Part shown: piece by piece, positions 1 to 13,080 of the stretch | Layout of the letters: each line of letters opens with the position of its first letter | Numbering within the stretch: the first letter of the stretch is position 1 | Assembly (NCBI GenBank): GCA_024529925.1 | Contig: JAFEUB010001058.1 | Span: forward strand, 70,001-134,000 | Length of the DNA stretch: 64,000 nt | From: Ophthalmolycus amberensis | Taxonomy: Eukaryota > Chordata > Actinopteri > Perciformes > Zoarcidae | Reading direction: 5' to 3' | Notes under the pieces: generated by a model | Databases searched by the model: none | What the model saw: only the letters and a program-made list of their open reading frames with translations | Told to the model about the DNA's origin: nothing | Program-made: the position numbers and the translations under genes

Positions 1-550
1 GGGGGATTTTTTTTTTTCTGCGGAGAGAGACGAGGGCCCCCTGACGACGTGACCTTCCCTCGCTGCCACCAATTATATCAAGGCCTTATGAAATATAGAT
101 GATGTGCCATCCCGGCACTGACATATCTTAAGGCTCGCAGTGCAGGGGGAGGGTACCGGAGAGGCCGTGGGGCAGAACCCGAAGGGGAGGCGAGACCAGG
201 GGAACACGCCAACACAAAGGGTCACTTGATGAGGACAGCTTGGCCCTGCTCCGCCTGAAGTAGAGAGGAACTAACAGAGTCCCTTCTAGAGGGCCGCGTG
301 ATCAATCCAAATCCAATCAAGGTAAATATGAAAGTGCACTGATCGCATTGATATTCATTAGTGCAAAACTGCAATCCGGACCAATAAGCATGTATTATTA
401 ATAGATAGGAGCCCAGTTTGGAACAATTGGCATTTAAACTTTGTGTCTTAACCTTTCAGCATAAATGTCAAGTCACATTTTAATAGAAAAGGTTCATCCA
501 ACAGTGATTTCATACTGATGAAAATCTTAAAAGCTTTGTGAGGCCTCGCT

Positions 551-588
551 CCCCCCCAGAGCCCCCCCCCCCCCCCCACACACACACC
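551..588. repeat. C-run / (CA)n low complexity
   Basis: Two cytosine runs broken by AGAG and followed by five to six CA dinucleotides. Length is likely to vary between individuals and assemblies. Confidence 0.85.
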
Positions 589-1944
589 AAGCACTGTGAA
601 TCACAGGAATAAAGAAGATGTGCAGTGGCGAGATGCTCCTGTGATGTAATTAGCGGCAGCGCGAGAAAACATCTTGTCAGTGAGAAACGAGCTCTACTTC
701 AAGGAAGTGAATCTTGCCTGGTGTGTGTTTATGTTTTTAAATATGAGCTGCTCTTATTGACATGCAATCTTCCGTGGGGTTCGACATGCTGTTGAGAGGA
801 CGGCAGGGCTAAAGAAAATATAACATGATGCTCCAAAAATTGGATAAAACTTGTAAAAACAGGATGACAGTGCTGAACGGTTCCAGGATGTAATAAAACT
901 GAAGGATGTACTGCCGGTGGAGTCGAAGAAGAATTGGAATTACTTTGTTGATGAAAAGCTTAAAGTTACCGGCCAGAAGGGTTTCATCATAAGAAATGAA
1001 ATAGAAATTCAGAAATACAGCGTTACTGTTTGTGAAACATACAATAATAGCTAGTGGTAACCAAAGCCAGTTTTTAAATAAAATTACACCATTTATTTCC
1101 TAATCAAAATCACATTTCCGGGACCGTGGAGCCTTGTGTTCAATTATAGTTCTTGAAAAGGAAATCGGCAGGTCAGACTTAAGAAATGCGAATCGGCCAA
1201 GAACATTCATATCTTAGCTTTGTTGTTTTCTTCTTATTTCATTGTTTATTATTATTATTTTTTAAATTCCTTTATCTGATGCGTTTGGTGCATTGATAAT
1301 ATTGGTGTCTAAATAATAAGTAAAACTGCAGTAGACACCTTTATGTACTAATTTAGCGATGTACCAGTCAACAGAAAGTTCTAAAAAGAGAACCAGGGAC
1401 CTCTGAGGCCCCTGAGGGTCGGGGCCCGATGGCAGCTGCCAGCTTTGCACATGAAGTAATTCAAACGTGAAGTCAGTGTCACACCTGGAGCCACAACGCA
1501 TTGAATAAATGTCCTCCCAAAATAATATCCAGAGCAGCAGTCTTCACATCTGTCTGTCTCCGAGTAATCCGAGGCTCTGACGGGGAACGACGGGGGAAAC
1601 GGCCGCAGAGCCGCCGTGACTGTCAGGCTCGACCTTTTCACCTTTGGCATTCTGCTGCGTTACATCTTTCTGAACATGCGGCCATGTGATGAACGGACCA
1701 TTGACAGACATGTTGGTTTGAGATCAGATCAGTCTCAATATCAATGAATGCACACAGAGATGCTTTTTTGTAGAAGTATATTTGTCAATCTCAGTTCTTC
1801 ACATTTACTAAATTTCTTTACGTTTAAATAAAACTTTTTTTTAGTGTGAATTGAAAAATATATCTTTGTGTGGAGAGAGTCATTTATATATAAATCACAA
1901 ACATTACTGAATGCTTCTGTGTGTTCATTAATAATCTGACCACA

Positions 1945-1968
1945 TGTGTGTGTGTGTGTGTGTGTGTT
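1945..1968. repeat. (TG)n microsatellite
   Basis: About twelve uninterrupted TG dinucleotides. Confidence 0.95.
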
Positions 1969-2618
1969 GCCCCTCATTCGTTTGCTTGTTGGGACTTCTT
2001 CTTTTGTTCTTTGCTCTCGGTTTTCCATCCATCGTCTTTCCTCTCTGTCTTTCCTACTCCCTACCATCTCTCTCTCTCTTTTTTTAGTCCTTTTGTCTTC
2101 CCTCGTTCGCTCCGTTATCTCTCAGGCTCCATCTTAGGGGAAATCTGCTTAGCAGCCCTTGAGCATATACTTGCTTTCCAATTAAATCAAGATGTATTTG
2201 CCTTTCAAAAGCTTCCCTTTCCTCACTCTCTCTCCCGACGGAATAATTGATGGAGGTCTCCGGCCCCTCCGTGATGAATGGCTTCCGAGCCCGAGGATGA
2301 ATAGGAAGATGAATGATTTCACCCCTTTTGCGAGGGCCAGGAGAGGGTCCGTGAAACAAGGAGTGCTGACATTGTGACAAATACACTGACCGCGGCAACC
2401 GAACCTGGCCCGATCAGCAAGGGACGGAGGCTCGACAGACGTTGGTCTTGCCGCCATCCACCGCCTCGGCACGTCTGTCTACCCAACGGACAATTACCCG
2501 AGCCTCGCGATTAACTGCAGGCACAGCGATAATGCTGACGGCCTGCCAGCAGACGAGTGGAGGTGGGCGGCGAGCCAGCGGGCTGAGGCGGGAGAGCACA
2601 AGTTGGACGGTTGGATTC

Positions 2619-2645
2619 GTGTGTGTGTGTGTGTGTGTGTGTGTG
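2619..2645. repeat. (GT)n microsatellite
   Basis: About thirteen uninterrupted GT dinucleotides. Confidence 0.95.
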
Positions 2646-5600
2646 CTCGGTGGAGACGTGGAGGCCAAGAGAACAGGTGCAGTAAGGTGAGAAGATGCCC
2701 CAGGTGACTTCATGTGGATGGTGCCACCGCTTTCCCTGGCCAAGATTTCTAAGCCGAGACAAGTTTTATCCTCCGACTTCACACAACTGGAGAGATGGCA
2801 ACTGTTTATGAGAATAAATTCAATCAGAGTGTGACGGGCCATCTGTTTTAAAGGGCCAATAAGTGAGATCGTCACCGCCCTGTGGAGCATAATGATCATA
2901 ATGGATCCACGTAGAGGGGGGGGGGGGGGTTGATCAGTACCAATAGCTCACTTTGCCAGCTGGCTTTCAAAAAGTTTCTGTACTTAACGCTTGTAACAGC
3001 AACTTGATCCATCCCAGTTCAGTTGGTCGGACTAAAGAGCTACAAAGAAAAAGGTCAATTAAACCAGTGTATACAGTAGAGTGCACACTTCAGCCTAACT
3101 TATTTACTTGAAAAGTGGGAGGGCCAAAGTGTGTGATGCCAAATCCAAATGCAGCTGGTCTTAAGACGTGTAACAGCTACCTCACTATTGGTGAAAACAT
3201 AAACCAGCACAAACAAAACACAGTTACCAACATAAACCAGCAGGACACATTACAAACTAACACCAATAAAAATAGCATTTGCATTTTGGAACATAAAACA
3301 GCACACTACTCAGTTGAAATGTGGGCCTACGGTGCTGTGCAGCCGGCAACCAGCACATCCGGTGAGCTCATCCTCTTTCAGCGCAGCTGGGCAAAGTTAA
3401 ATCCTGGAACTGTGGACTATACACAGTGCAGCCAAACTTTAGCTAAAATTGTCAGCATAGACATATACATAAGGTTACTGTTTTGTTAGAATTTTTCGTC
3501 TATTCAGGCGATATCCTCCGACTACTGTGGGCGGGGGAGAAAGAGAACTCTCTGACAGCTTCCAGCCGCTCGCAGCAGCACCATCAGCCCCTTGAAGAGC
3601 GCTCATCCTGACAATTGTGCAACTATAATGCATAACGCTGGTGGTTTGCAGGTCGGTTTCTCATAACGGGTTGGCTGGGTGGAGGTTCTAAAAAACCCTG
3701 ACCCGTCCATAACTTCTGCTCGGTCAAGCTGTCAGAGCTACAAGGGAGCCCACACTGTCACTAACTGCACTCGCTAAAGAAATAATATCTTATAATTAGA
3801 TAATCTAAAAAACGATATCAGACAGAAGAGTCTACGACATGCGTTTGAAGGATAAATCCATGATGTCAAACTGATTCAGCAGAGAAAACAGTTAAAAAGC
3901 TAAAGATAGAAGCTAAAGCTACAGATCACAGTGTGAAAGTGAACCACCACATCACCTGGAGAGCCAGACAGAAGAGAATGATGTTAAGGAACAACAGTGT
4001 TCCTGTAACGACTGGTAGCTCTTCATTCACTGTTACAGTCATTAAAAAGCTAAAGCAGCATGTGTAGACCTTCAGTAGCTAGCGTAGCATAGAAGTGCTA
4101 ATGCTAGGTAATGATGTGCTGGAGTTCTCTGCTAGCGTTAGCTCCACAGGTTTTGACGTAGAAACGTAATGTTTTAGAAAGGTATTTCTGCTTCCAACCT
4201 CTCCACTTAACAAGTACCTCTATTACACAACTCACTAAATCCACTGAACCAGCCTGAAGATGAAGGAAACATTAAAACACTGCACGAGAGTCTTTGGAGC
4301 AGAGCCGGGTGGTCGTCAGGCCCTGGTCGCAGCTGGACGATGCTCTGCTGTAATTGGCTCGTTTGCCTCTCAGCATAATGCAAAACCATGTGTTATTCTA
4401 TCTATTCACATGGTAGCGGGGGGGGAAGGGAATAACGGATCTTAACCCTGGCCTTATTCTTCTAAAACCATGACTGATTTCATTTTTGTATCCGTCTACT
4501 TCATGAATACAAATCTTCACTCTTCTTTTAGCACTGTTTTACACACGGAGATGACAACATTATCTATATATACATGCATATTTTAGTGACTTTTGGGAAC
4601 AAATAATGTGACTCAGTTGTGAGGGTTCCTTTGTAACTGTGATTTATTGACCATAAATTGAATATCTCCCCCCCTGTGAATCGTAACAGGCACACACGCG
4701 AGTCATAACTATTTGTGTGTGTCGGCTATGGAAAAGATCTCCATCGTGATTTCATGAACACGTTTTTAATGCAGCACAGAGCAGCAAACAGGACACACTA
4801 CTGCTGCTGCAATCACACTGAGAACAATTGGAGTGGAAAAGGGAAATGTTTAAAAACAAAAGAAATATTCACAACAATGTGCCAGAGAGAATAAAAGTGC
4901 ACCTGCAAAGTTCCTCGTGATAAAATGACTCAACAACACAGACCGAAGGACACGAAGCAGACAATGAAAGGAATGTGATGCCATTGTACTTGACTGCATT
5001 ATATTATACGTCGTTGCTGTTATTTCGTTTACCTCACGGTCTACGGTCAGAACATCAACTCCACTACGGAACACACTTGAAATGCCTGAAGCAGCGAGCA
5101 GCTGAGTGAATGCCTGTCAGCTTTCATGAGGCATTTATATGATGCTTACATCATTTCTGACAAGGCGGTGGGACATTGTCACTTTATTGAGAAACATCTC
5201 AAATATGAAAGAGCTCGCGGGAAGTCCCTTCTCTCCTCCCATCACGCTGTTACGGAGCTAATGGCAGAAATTGGAGCTTTTATTTGCCTCAGGAAAGTGT
5301 CAACACATTGGATCTAAACTCATTATTTTTGCTGCAACCGGAGCTCTTCAAAAGTCTCCAACTGATGGCATGATGGAAAAGTGTTGCCAGATGATCATTC
5401 AAGCAGAATTCACACCACACTACAGAAACCCCCCAACGAACTCCAAAGGGAGTCCGCTCTTCAACCTACAGGGACAGAACAACAGCAATTTCCTCACCGT
5501 GTATACAGGACCACCCAAACACATGCTCACCACTGACCCAGAAACCAGTCTCCGCTCATCAAGCCAATTACCAGCAGAGCCAACTTCTCTCCACAAATCT

Positions 5601-6028
5601 TGTGTTATGGTTCATCAAGTTTGGTATATTATTAATTATCTCTGCATCGTGGCTATGAACTATTTTCCTTTAACTTACACATTTTTCAATTCATTTTATT
5701 TAAAAAATTGACAGTTTTAGAATTAGAAAATTTAAGTTTTTAAATTCCCAAATAGGTATATTCAGACGTTTTTTCTTCATTGAACTTAAGTCTATCACTT
5801 TGCCTAAAGTTGGGCCATAACATGTTAAATTATGTGCATTCAATTCATTTTTTAACATGCAATTTTAATCTGAATTAATGTGTTAAATTTGACACTCTCA
5901 GGTACTACACTTTGAATGAACTGTCACTGCATTACTGACTTGTGTGGCGTTTTGTTTAGGCCTCGGAGCGCGTGATTTTAGTACATTTTAAATGTTGCAC
6001 TAATCTAAGTGCTGCTAAATCTGTGTGT

Positions 6029-6079
6029 GACAGACAGACAGACAGACATACACAGAGAGAGAGAGAGACAGACGGACAC

Positions 6080-6117
<38 letters not shown>

Positions 6118-6135
6118 TGACAGAGACAGAGACAG

Positions 6136-6175
<40 letters not shown>

Positions 6176-6404
6176 GGACACAGAGAGAGAGAGAGACAGA
6201 CGGACACAGAGAGAGAGAGAGAGAGACAGACAGACAGTGACAGAGACAGAGACAGACACAGAGAGAGAGAGAGAGAGAGAGACAGTGACAGACACAGAGA
6301 CAGACAGTGACAGACACAGAGACAGACACAGAGAGACGGACACAGAGAGAGAGAGAGAGACAGACAGACAGAGACGGACACAGAGAGACAGAGACACAGA
6401 GAGA
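6029..6404. repeat. GA / GACA / GACGGACA compound microsatellite
   Basis: About 375 bases made almost only of GA, GACA and GACGGACACA words. Larger blocks such as GACAGTGACAGAGACAGAGACAGACACA recur (near 6112 and 6232), so the array also grew by duplication of longer segments. Low complexity leaves all frames on both strands open; these frames are not genes. Confidence 0.95.
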
Positions 6405-6971
6405 ACGCACCTTTAGGATCGCAATGAATGACGGCACGTATGAGCCTCAAGACGCCCCATCACAAGAAGAATACACTAGTTGTATGAAAAGGAGAGGACG
6501 ACTAAAGCGACGGCGTTACAACGTGCACCAGCTGTTGCTCTCACTGGAGACTACTGGACATCGCTGGGTAACCATAGTTACCTCGGAGTTACAGCATTAT
6601 ATTGATGAACAGTAGAGCTGCATTCACATGCTCTGACTGTCATGAAGACACAAGACACACATTTTTGCTGAAACATGCTGAAACATACGTTTCACATACA
6701 GTCACACACTGAGCACTAGTGGTGAAGAGATAGAACTACTGTGTAAAGGGAATACTGCTGTTAAAAAGCACCTTATGTGTTTAAAGTGTTTGCAAACCAA
6801 ATGTTATTGACCTTTTGTTCATATAGCAGTACTTTTAAACTAAAAGTGCGCAATACACTACTTTTGAATTCATCATTGAACTTTGCCATAACAATGCGAT
6901 TAATCGCAAAAAAATCATGTGATTAATCATTTGAATCGTTGCCCAGCACTAATATATATATATATATATAC
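6405..6971. other. Non-coding gap between array and hAT element
   Basis: No gene seen. It ends in a short TA run (from about 6955) that served as the target of the hAT element beginning at 6972. Confidence 0.6.
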
Positions 6972-7461
6972 TAGGGGTGTAACGGTTCACAAAATTCACC
7001 GGTTGGGTTGGGTACGATACAGTGGAGCCACGGTTCGGTACGTTTCGGTACAGTAGAAAACTATAAATGCCAGAGAAATGTACTTGATTTTAAAATATAT
7101 TTATTCATTACAACTAACATCATAAAGTTATTCTTTGACTTTGAACAATGATGGAACTATACCTGAGTGACCCATCTTCTGGGGTGTCTTCTTAGCAACA
7201 CATAAGCATTAAAAAACAAAAACTGCTCCTTAATGTTATGTAGTATTGTTACTTACATCTTGTATTGTTACTTACATCTTGCAAAAGAGATTTTTAATCT
7301 CAATGGGACTACCTGGTCAAATAAAGGTTTTTAAATTTTTTTAAATTTTAAATTTTTAATTTTTTAAATTTTATTTAAACGTATTCGGTTCGTCATGCGT
7401 ACCGAACCGTGAGCCTCATACCGAACGGTTCAATACGAATATGCGTATCGTTACACCCCTA
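6972..7461. mobile_element. Short non-autonomous hAT element with 8-bp target duplication
   Basis: A 490-bp element bounded by inverted ends TAGGGGTGTAACG (left) and CGTTACACCCCTA (right). It is flanked by a perfect 8-bp duplication ATATATAC (6964-6971 and 7462-7469). Subterminal segments also pair roughly (GGTTCGGTACG-type words left, CGTACCGAACCG right). Ends of this kind and an 8-bp duplication are typical of hAT transposons. There is no transposase frame inside, so it depends on a partner in trans. The TA-rich target weakens the duplication evidence slightly. Confidence 0.88.
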
Positions 7462-9162
7462 ATATATACTGTATCTACCTATATTTTCTTTTTAGTTTTT
7501 TTTCTGTCAAGCACTCTGTTTCCTTTTCTTATTTTTTACCACGATTACTGGAAAAAACAACAACTTCAGCACCTGGAAGATTTCACGTGTTTCATCTGCT
7601 CAATTGAATTAATGTATTGTTTTTATAATAACAGCAGTTGAGGGAAATCAAAACAAAATACAGAATGTTGCTGCTTCACCAGAAAAGCAATAACGAGCCT
7701 CCAGGGAAAAGTTTCACTTATGTATTATCAGCACTTTTGTGTTGTTTGTTTTACAAAACATTTAAAGTTCTGTCATTTTTAGACATGAGGGTGAATATAA
7801 TGAATAAGGAATATATGACAACTATATTTAATACTGTTTGATTCATGGGAGCTGTAGTTTCATTCAAATCTAAACAACTTGCTGTTTAACTTAAAATCAC
7901 AAAGGTTTCAACTTTTGTGAACAAGTGCTGCTATTGAACCAATGCCGGTCTAAGGGACGTCAGGACTGCAGCTCTCTGTTTGCTGGATTGACTGATCTTT
8001 CCACATCCCCCTTTTCTTTGGCCCATTCTCCATGCCCCCCCCCCCCTCTCCAGCATCGGTTCGCTTTCTATGGTCGGGGAACCGGAGTGGAAACCGCACT
8101 ACTGAGCCCCCAGAGTACGCTGTGCGCTGTCTGTGGCACCCTGCTGGACGCTTTGAAAAGATATTTCAATTCATGATATTACTCTTTAATTAAAAAAATT
8201 TGATGTGCTGCTGCGTCGACCTCTGTTCTGGGCCCGGTGAGCGCTGTGAGCCCAGGGGCGATGTAGGGATAGAGAAAAGGTTTGAGCTGTGCACAGAGAA
8301 AGGAGAAAGGGGGGGGGGGCAGTGGCTCATGGACCCAGCAGAAGTTTCATTTACATCAGAAAGGTTTTAATATCCGCAACTTCCAATGAAAAAGGCAGTC
8401 ACAAAATAACCACTGCCGCTTCGTCGCCATCCTGTCACCTCGCGTGATGTGGCACTGAACCCCCCCCATCCCCCGTTACATCAGCAACAAGCGATAAACC
8501 CGTCTCACATTCAGAGGCAGGTACACAGGTGCCGGGGAATTGAGCTTAGCCAGCAGGCTGCCTGAATGAGGCATTTCCAGGAAAGAAAAATATGCTGAAT
8601 TATAATTATTAATTCCACTCTCTATTGTAGTGCTCTCCACCGCACTCTGAACACAAAGGGAAAAAACAGGTTATTACTCATGCAGGCAGAGCGGCGGAGG
8701 AGATCCTCTCCATTACAGAAGCCTGCTCTTTACAGAAGTCCCGCATGTTCTACAACTTACGTCGGCTCTGAGGGGAAACAATAAGAGGACCATTATTCTT
8801 GGCTTCGCTCAAAATGGAGTGGTTGTTTATGAGGTTTTCGTTCTTTGTATTCCCATCCGACTCGTCAATCAAACGCTCGTTTTCTGTGATTGCTCTGCAT
8901 AATTTCAAACATTTAGAGGCCAGCGCTGTAACGACCAGCGCCGTAACGACTCGCACAGCACAGTGAGGTCGAACTCTGCGGATAACGAGGCGTCCAGACG
9001 GACGGGTAAAAATCGTTGGCCTTCTGGAATCGCTTGATAGATATGCAGAGCCAGGATTCCTCTCTGGCTGTATGCTGTTCAAACATTGCTGCCATGTGCT
9101 GCACTGGTAATGAAGAGAGCAGCGAAATGGCGTCTGACTGCCCCCCCACTAATGAATCCTGA

Positions 9163-9200
9163 CACACACACAAAAACACACACACAAAAACACACACACT
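9163..9200. repeat. Interrupted (CA)n microsatellite
   Basis: CA dinucleotide blocks separated twice by AAAAA. Confidence 0.9.
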
Positions 9201-9306
9201 TCCCAGTGGAGATTTTGCTAATGTTCTATCTATTTTCTCTTCACATTCATTATTGAGTTGGATGGTGAGCTCCCTGTGAGTCGCACTGACAGAAACAGAA
9301 CAAAGG

Positions 9307-9307
9307 G

Positions 9308-9351
<44 letters not shown>

Positions 9352-9361
9352 ATATATATAG
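9307..9361. repeat. (GT)n-(TA)n compound microsatellite
   Basis: A GT run of about 18 units, with one GC interruption, passing into an alternating TA tract. Confidence 0.95.
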
Positions 9362-11239
9362 ATAGAGCAGGGCCTCAGGTAGCTGTGGTCTGGCAGTGAA
9401 TATGCACGCAAACAAAACTCATGTTGTGCATTTTTTACAAGATTATATTTTTACAAAATAGACAAAACAATTTGGACAGAAACATTGAACAGTCTCATCC
9501 AACTCATCACCCTTCACGGCGGTGAAGTTCGGGTCCGTTTCATCAGGACTACACTAGATGGCAGAAGCTTAGAGGCCACAGAGGCCGCAGACTGATACGA
9601 ATAAAAGAAACGACAGTGATTGGCCTGCAGAGTTCCAAAAGTTGAACTCAGTTTTTGAAATACTTCAAGAAGTTTGATTTGTTCATCCTAAACTTCCCCG
9701 AGCTAGATGGCAGTGAAAAACAACAGATTATATTCGGAGAGTTGACATAATAGTCACGATATGTTTGATGAACACATAATTCAAACGTCACCAAATGGGA
9801 CAAATAATTTGTTGACATAGTAGTTGATTAATAACACACACGTTTGGATAGTTTCGTGTTATGTTTTGTGTCATATCCATGCTGTGCTATTGGTATTATT
9901 CATGCATTTTTGATATTTTTACCTTTTTTGTATTTCAGAGAAAACAGATATGTAAATTGCTACCATTCATTAATTCACATACTTAAAGACAGCTTGGTTT
10001 CTGGCAACATGTTGTTGGATATCTGACGATGCAGCACGCTGCTGACACAGCACACTGTGGGTCACGAGTGGAAGCTCTGAATACAGTACAGATCGTGAGC
10101 ATGAATGTACTGTTTCACTTTATTATTCTCCACTTCTGACTCGCCTGTCAAAACTATGAAACTTAAAGGCCAGTAAAGAACTAAAATGTCAAACTACACA
10201 TCTATGTCTCACGCCAAGAAACAGTGCATCCCCATGACGATCGAGACTAACCAAACAAGTGAAAACCCAATCCAAATGTAACGTGTACAAATACATAAAA
10301 AAGAAAAAGAGATCCAAAAAGGAACGGAAGATAGTCTCCACCATGTGAAATAGATTCAAGGATAATGATCCGCTTAAGTCGACCCAAACAGACCAGATCA
10401 CAACACTGTCTTCCAGAAATGTAAATATTGTTTAAGGTTAGTGAAAGACTGCAGTTTAGGTTAAATGAGGATGAAGTAACACGTCTCATCTTGGGCTTCA
10501 AGTCACTGTTTTCAGGATCAAACCAAAGACCCCCGTCCCTCAACAAGTGCTGTGAGTCTCTCAACAGAACCATGAATAAGTTGAATCATGCTTTGTCTGC
10601 TAGAAGCAGATGTTGTATTGCAGGAGTGGATGTTGTAGGAAAACAAAAAGTAATTTAGTGACTTCTCAGAACATCAATTCCCAACATTTCATATTTAGGT
10701 TGATGAGAAAACGTAATCTGGGCCAAGTTATGTTCATTCCTTGAAAAACATTTGCTTGTTGCAACTTGGTAGGAGACAGGATTGACAACACTGCAGCCAC
10801 AAGGTGCTCCAGCAATCATCAAGAAAGCTGCGAGGCCGCTTGGATCCACAAACATAAGATGCGAGAACAAAACCCCACCAGCACCCAGTAAAAATGGAAA
10901 TCATTTGAACCCAGCCAGAACCGGGTCATGGTCTCAGTTATTGTTAACCCAGTAGGATATCTTCACTGGGGCCCATATGAATGAAGTCCACTACACTGGG
11001 TAACTTCCTATACTCGCACTAGCCATGGCAAACTGCCTCGAACATTATAAATTACTAAAATCTCAGAATGTGTTAGCAAACGCCTCGGGCGACTCAAACA
11101 GCATTCCACATTGGTTACCAAGCCCGCTGATGTTGACGTTTTTTTTTTTTGAGTAATGAGGATTTCTGACAGGCCTGTGATGAAGCACTATCGCACAGCT
11201 GCGAGCGTGCCGAGTGAACCGTGGAATATGGTCTCATAC

Positions 11240-11367
11240 CTGTGAGGTACTCTGGGTCGGGGACGGGGTCCGACAGCTCCTCGTGGCACTGGACCTCCGT
11301 TGGCACCGATGCCACCGCCATGCCATCTGGGAGCTGCTGCTCGATGCCGCGGGCAAAGTTCTTCTGC
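11240..11367 (-). CDS. astn: Astrotactin coding exon (MACPF region), partial gene
   Basis: A 128-bp internal exon. On the minus strand an acceptor CAG precedes it and a donor GTATGAG follows it. It encodes a segment containing NFARGIEQQLPDG and DPEYLTG, which I recognise from the N-terminal part of the membrane-attack-complex/perforin (MACPF) domain of astrotactins. These are vertebrate neuronal membrane proteins that act in neuron-glia adhesion and receptor trafficking during migration. The exon starts in phase 2, completing the arginine codon left open by the exon at 26561, and ends in phase 1, leaving a split glycine codon. No stop or frame break is seen. astn1 and astn2 are both possible; the family assignment is firm, the paralogue is not. 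Confidence 0.92.
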
Positions 11368-11656
11368 CTGGTGTTAAGAGACGGGAGAGAATGGGAGGTC
11401 CCGTTCAGAGACAGAATCACTCATCCAGACATAGGGAGGGAAGAAAACCAGACGCAAAGAGGCAAGTAGGATGGATAAAAGGAAACGGGGAGGAACAATG
11501 ATGAATGGGAGCTAAAATAGAGGTGTGAGAGTGGCGGGACAAAGGGGCTACATTTACAGCATATGCTTCAGCCAGCCAAGTTCTTTCAGCGTCATCTTTT
11601 TTTTAAATTGGAGGTTAATAAAGCAGGGACAAAACAATCTTTTTTGCTCAAAAAAT

Positions 11657-12213
11657 TCTGCCTCACGTGTCCAGTTTAAAAGCAGAATGTCTCATGTGTT
11701 CAGTTTAAAAGCAGAATGGCTCACGTGTTCCGTTTAATTAAAAGCAGAATGTCTCATATGTTCAGTTTAAAACCAGAATGTCTCACGTGTTCAGTTTAAA
11801 ACCAGAATGTCTCACGTGTTCAGTTTAAAACCAGAATGTCTCACGTGTTCAGTTTAAAACCAGAATGTCTCACGTGTTCAGTTTAATTAAAACCAGAATG
11901 TCTCACGTGTTCAGTTTAATTAAAACCAGAATGTCTCATGTGTTCAGTTTAAAACCAGAATGTCTCACGTGTTCAGTTTAAAACCAGAATGTCTCACGTG
12001 TTCAGTTTATAACCAGAATGTCTCACGTGTTCAGTTTAAAACCAGAATGTCCTCATGTGTTCAGTTTAAAACCAGAATGTCTCACGTGTTCAGTTTAATT
12101 AAAACCAGAATGTTTCACGTGTTCAGTTTAAAACCAGAATGTCTCACGTGTTCAGTTTAAAACCAGAATGTCTCACGTGTTCAGTTTAAAACCAGAACGT
12201 CTCACGTGTTCAG
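11657..12213. repeat. 29-bp minisatellite with CACGTG in most units
   Basis: About 19 tandem copies of a 29-bp unit built from TCTCACGTGTTCAG and TTTAAAACCAGAATG. Some units are longer by a TAA insertion (TTTAATTAAAACC). I count 15 exact CACGTG sites; other units carry CATGTG or CATATG. The left edge has a divergent AGCAGAATG variant, suggesting expansion from the right. It lies in the intron just upstream, in the gene's sense, of the astrotactin exon at 11240-11367. Confidence 0.96.
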
Positions 12214-12904
12214 AGACCTTGGCGATAATTAAAAGCGTTAATGTGGCACTACGAGACAAAGAACACGTCTTTTGAGCAAACGTACCCACTCACATCTGAA
12301 ATGAAGTCACAGAAAATAAATCTAAGAGCCCAATATGATCAGAATCCTAACACATGAATTCAATGATGTTAACAGAGAGGAATAGAGCTGAAACAAGTGG
12401 TTTAATAAACACAGATGAAGTCCATGCACACACATTTATCTTATTAGAAGATGAGAAGAATATAATATCATGTTTTTTTTGTTTGACATCACTTCAGCCT
12501 GAATGAACTGAATTTAAAGCTGCAGGACAATTTAGTTAAATAAATTTCCCAAACTGAATTACTCATTCACATTTTTTAAAAGCTTTCTATTATGTAATTT
12601 AATCTTAAATCCGGCCCTTATTGTTATTGAAATGAGAGAACATTTATTTATTAATAGATTATGTAATATTTATAATTCATCCAGTTCAGTTTGAAATCTG
12701 ACAATAAATACTGTTGAGATATTATTCAATTGAACTCATTATTTGATTTGACTACATACGGACGTTAATACAACTGTTGGCTACTTCAATATATATGGAA
12801 CTAAATCATAGAAGAAGTTAGACATTGTGATGTTCTGGACCTTTGATGAGGAAATTCCCTCGAACTGGACCTCATTGAATTTGTATTAAATACACCTGTT
12901 ATTG

Positions 12905-13080
12905 TTGTTTAGCCTCTTTTTGTTGTCACTTTTGTGTGTATCTTTGTAGTCATAACGCATCTCTCTGTGGTTTTAAGTCTCTTTGTGGTTCTCTGTTTCA
13001 TTGCATCTCTTTGTAGTTGCTTTGGTCTATTTGTAGTCTCTTTGTGTCTCTTCGTAGACGACTTATGTGTCTTTGTGGTA
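12905..13080. repeat. Degenerate TCTCTTTGTGG-type tandem repeat
   Basis: Imperfect repetition of words such as TCTCTTTGTGGTT, ATCTCTTTGTAGT and TAGTCTCTTTGTG, about 18-24 bp apart. This is a decayed minisatellite common in fish introns. The open minus-strand frame across it is a product of the repeat. Confidence 0.7.

Larger units (their letters stand above)
1..6028. other. Non-coding flank, probably astrotactin intron
   Basis: No exon, RNA gene or intact transposon is recognised here. The open frames are short, lack splice-bordered conserved segments and overlap on both strands, which is what chance frames look like. Short C/CA and TG microsatellites and a G-run near 2918-2931 are present. 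The stretch 3480-4400 has the mixed, mobile-element-like texture of old repeats (CTAGC and GCTAA words) but shows no terminal repeats I can pair. Because the astrotactin exon at 11240 is read toward this side, the segment is probably its next intron. Confidence 0.5.
7462..11239. other. Astrotactin intron (downstream of exon 11240-11367)
   Basis: Intronic sequence on the minus strand after the donor at 11238-11239. It contains CA/TG microsatellites at 9163-9200 and 9307-9361, and C and G runs near 8036 and 8309. No further astrotactin exon was found by eye; a short one could have been missed. Confidence 0.55.

Noticed and set aside
2414..2899. 161-residue minus-strand frame
   Set aside because: Runs through a GT microsatellite and shows no recognisable motif.
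3480..4400. Possible DNA transposon
   Set aside because: Repeat-like texture but no inverted ends, target duplication or coding remnant could be paired.
5956..6450. Long overlapping frames of 100-160 residues on both strands
   Set aside because: They are translations of the GA/GACA microsatellite; low complexity keeps every frame open.
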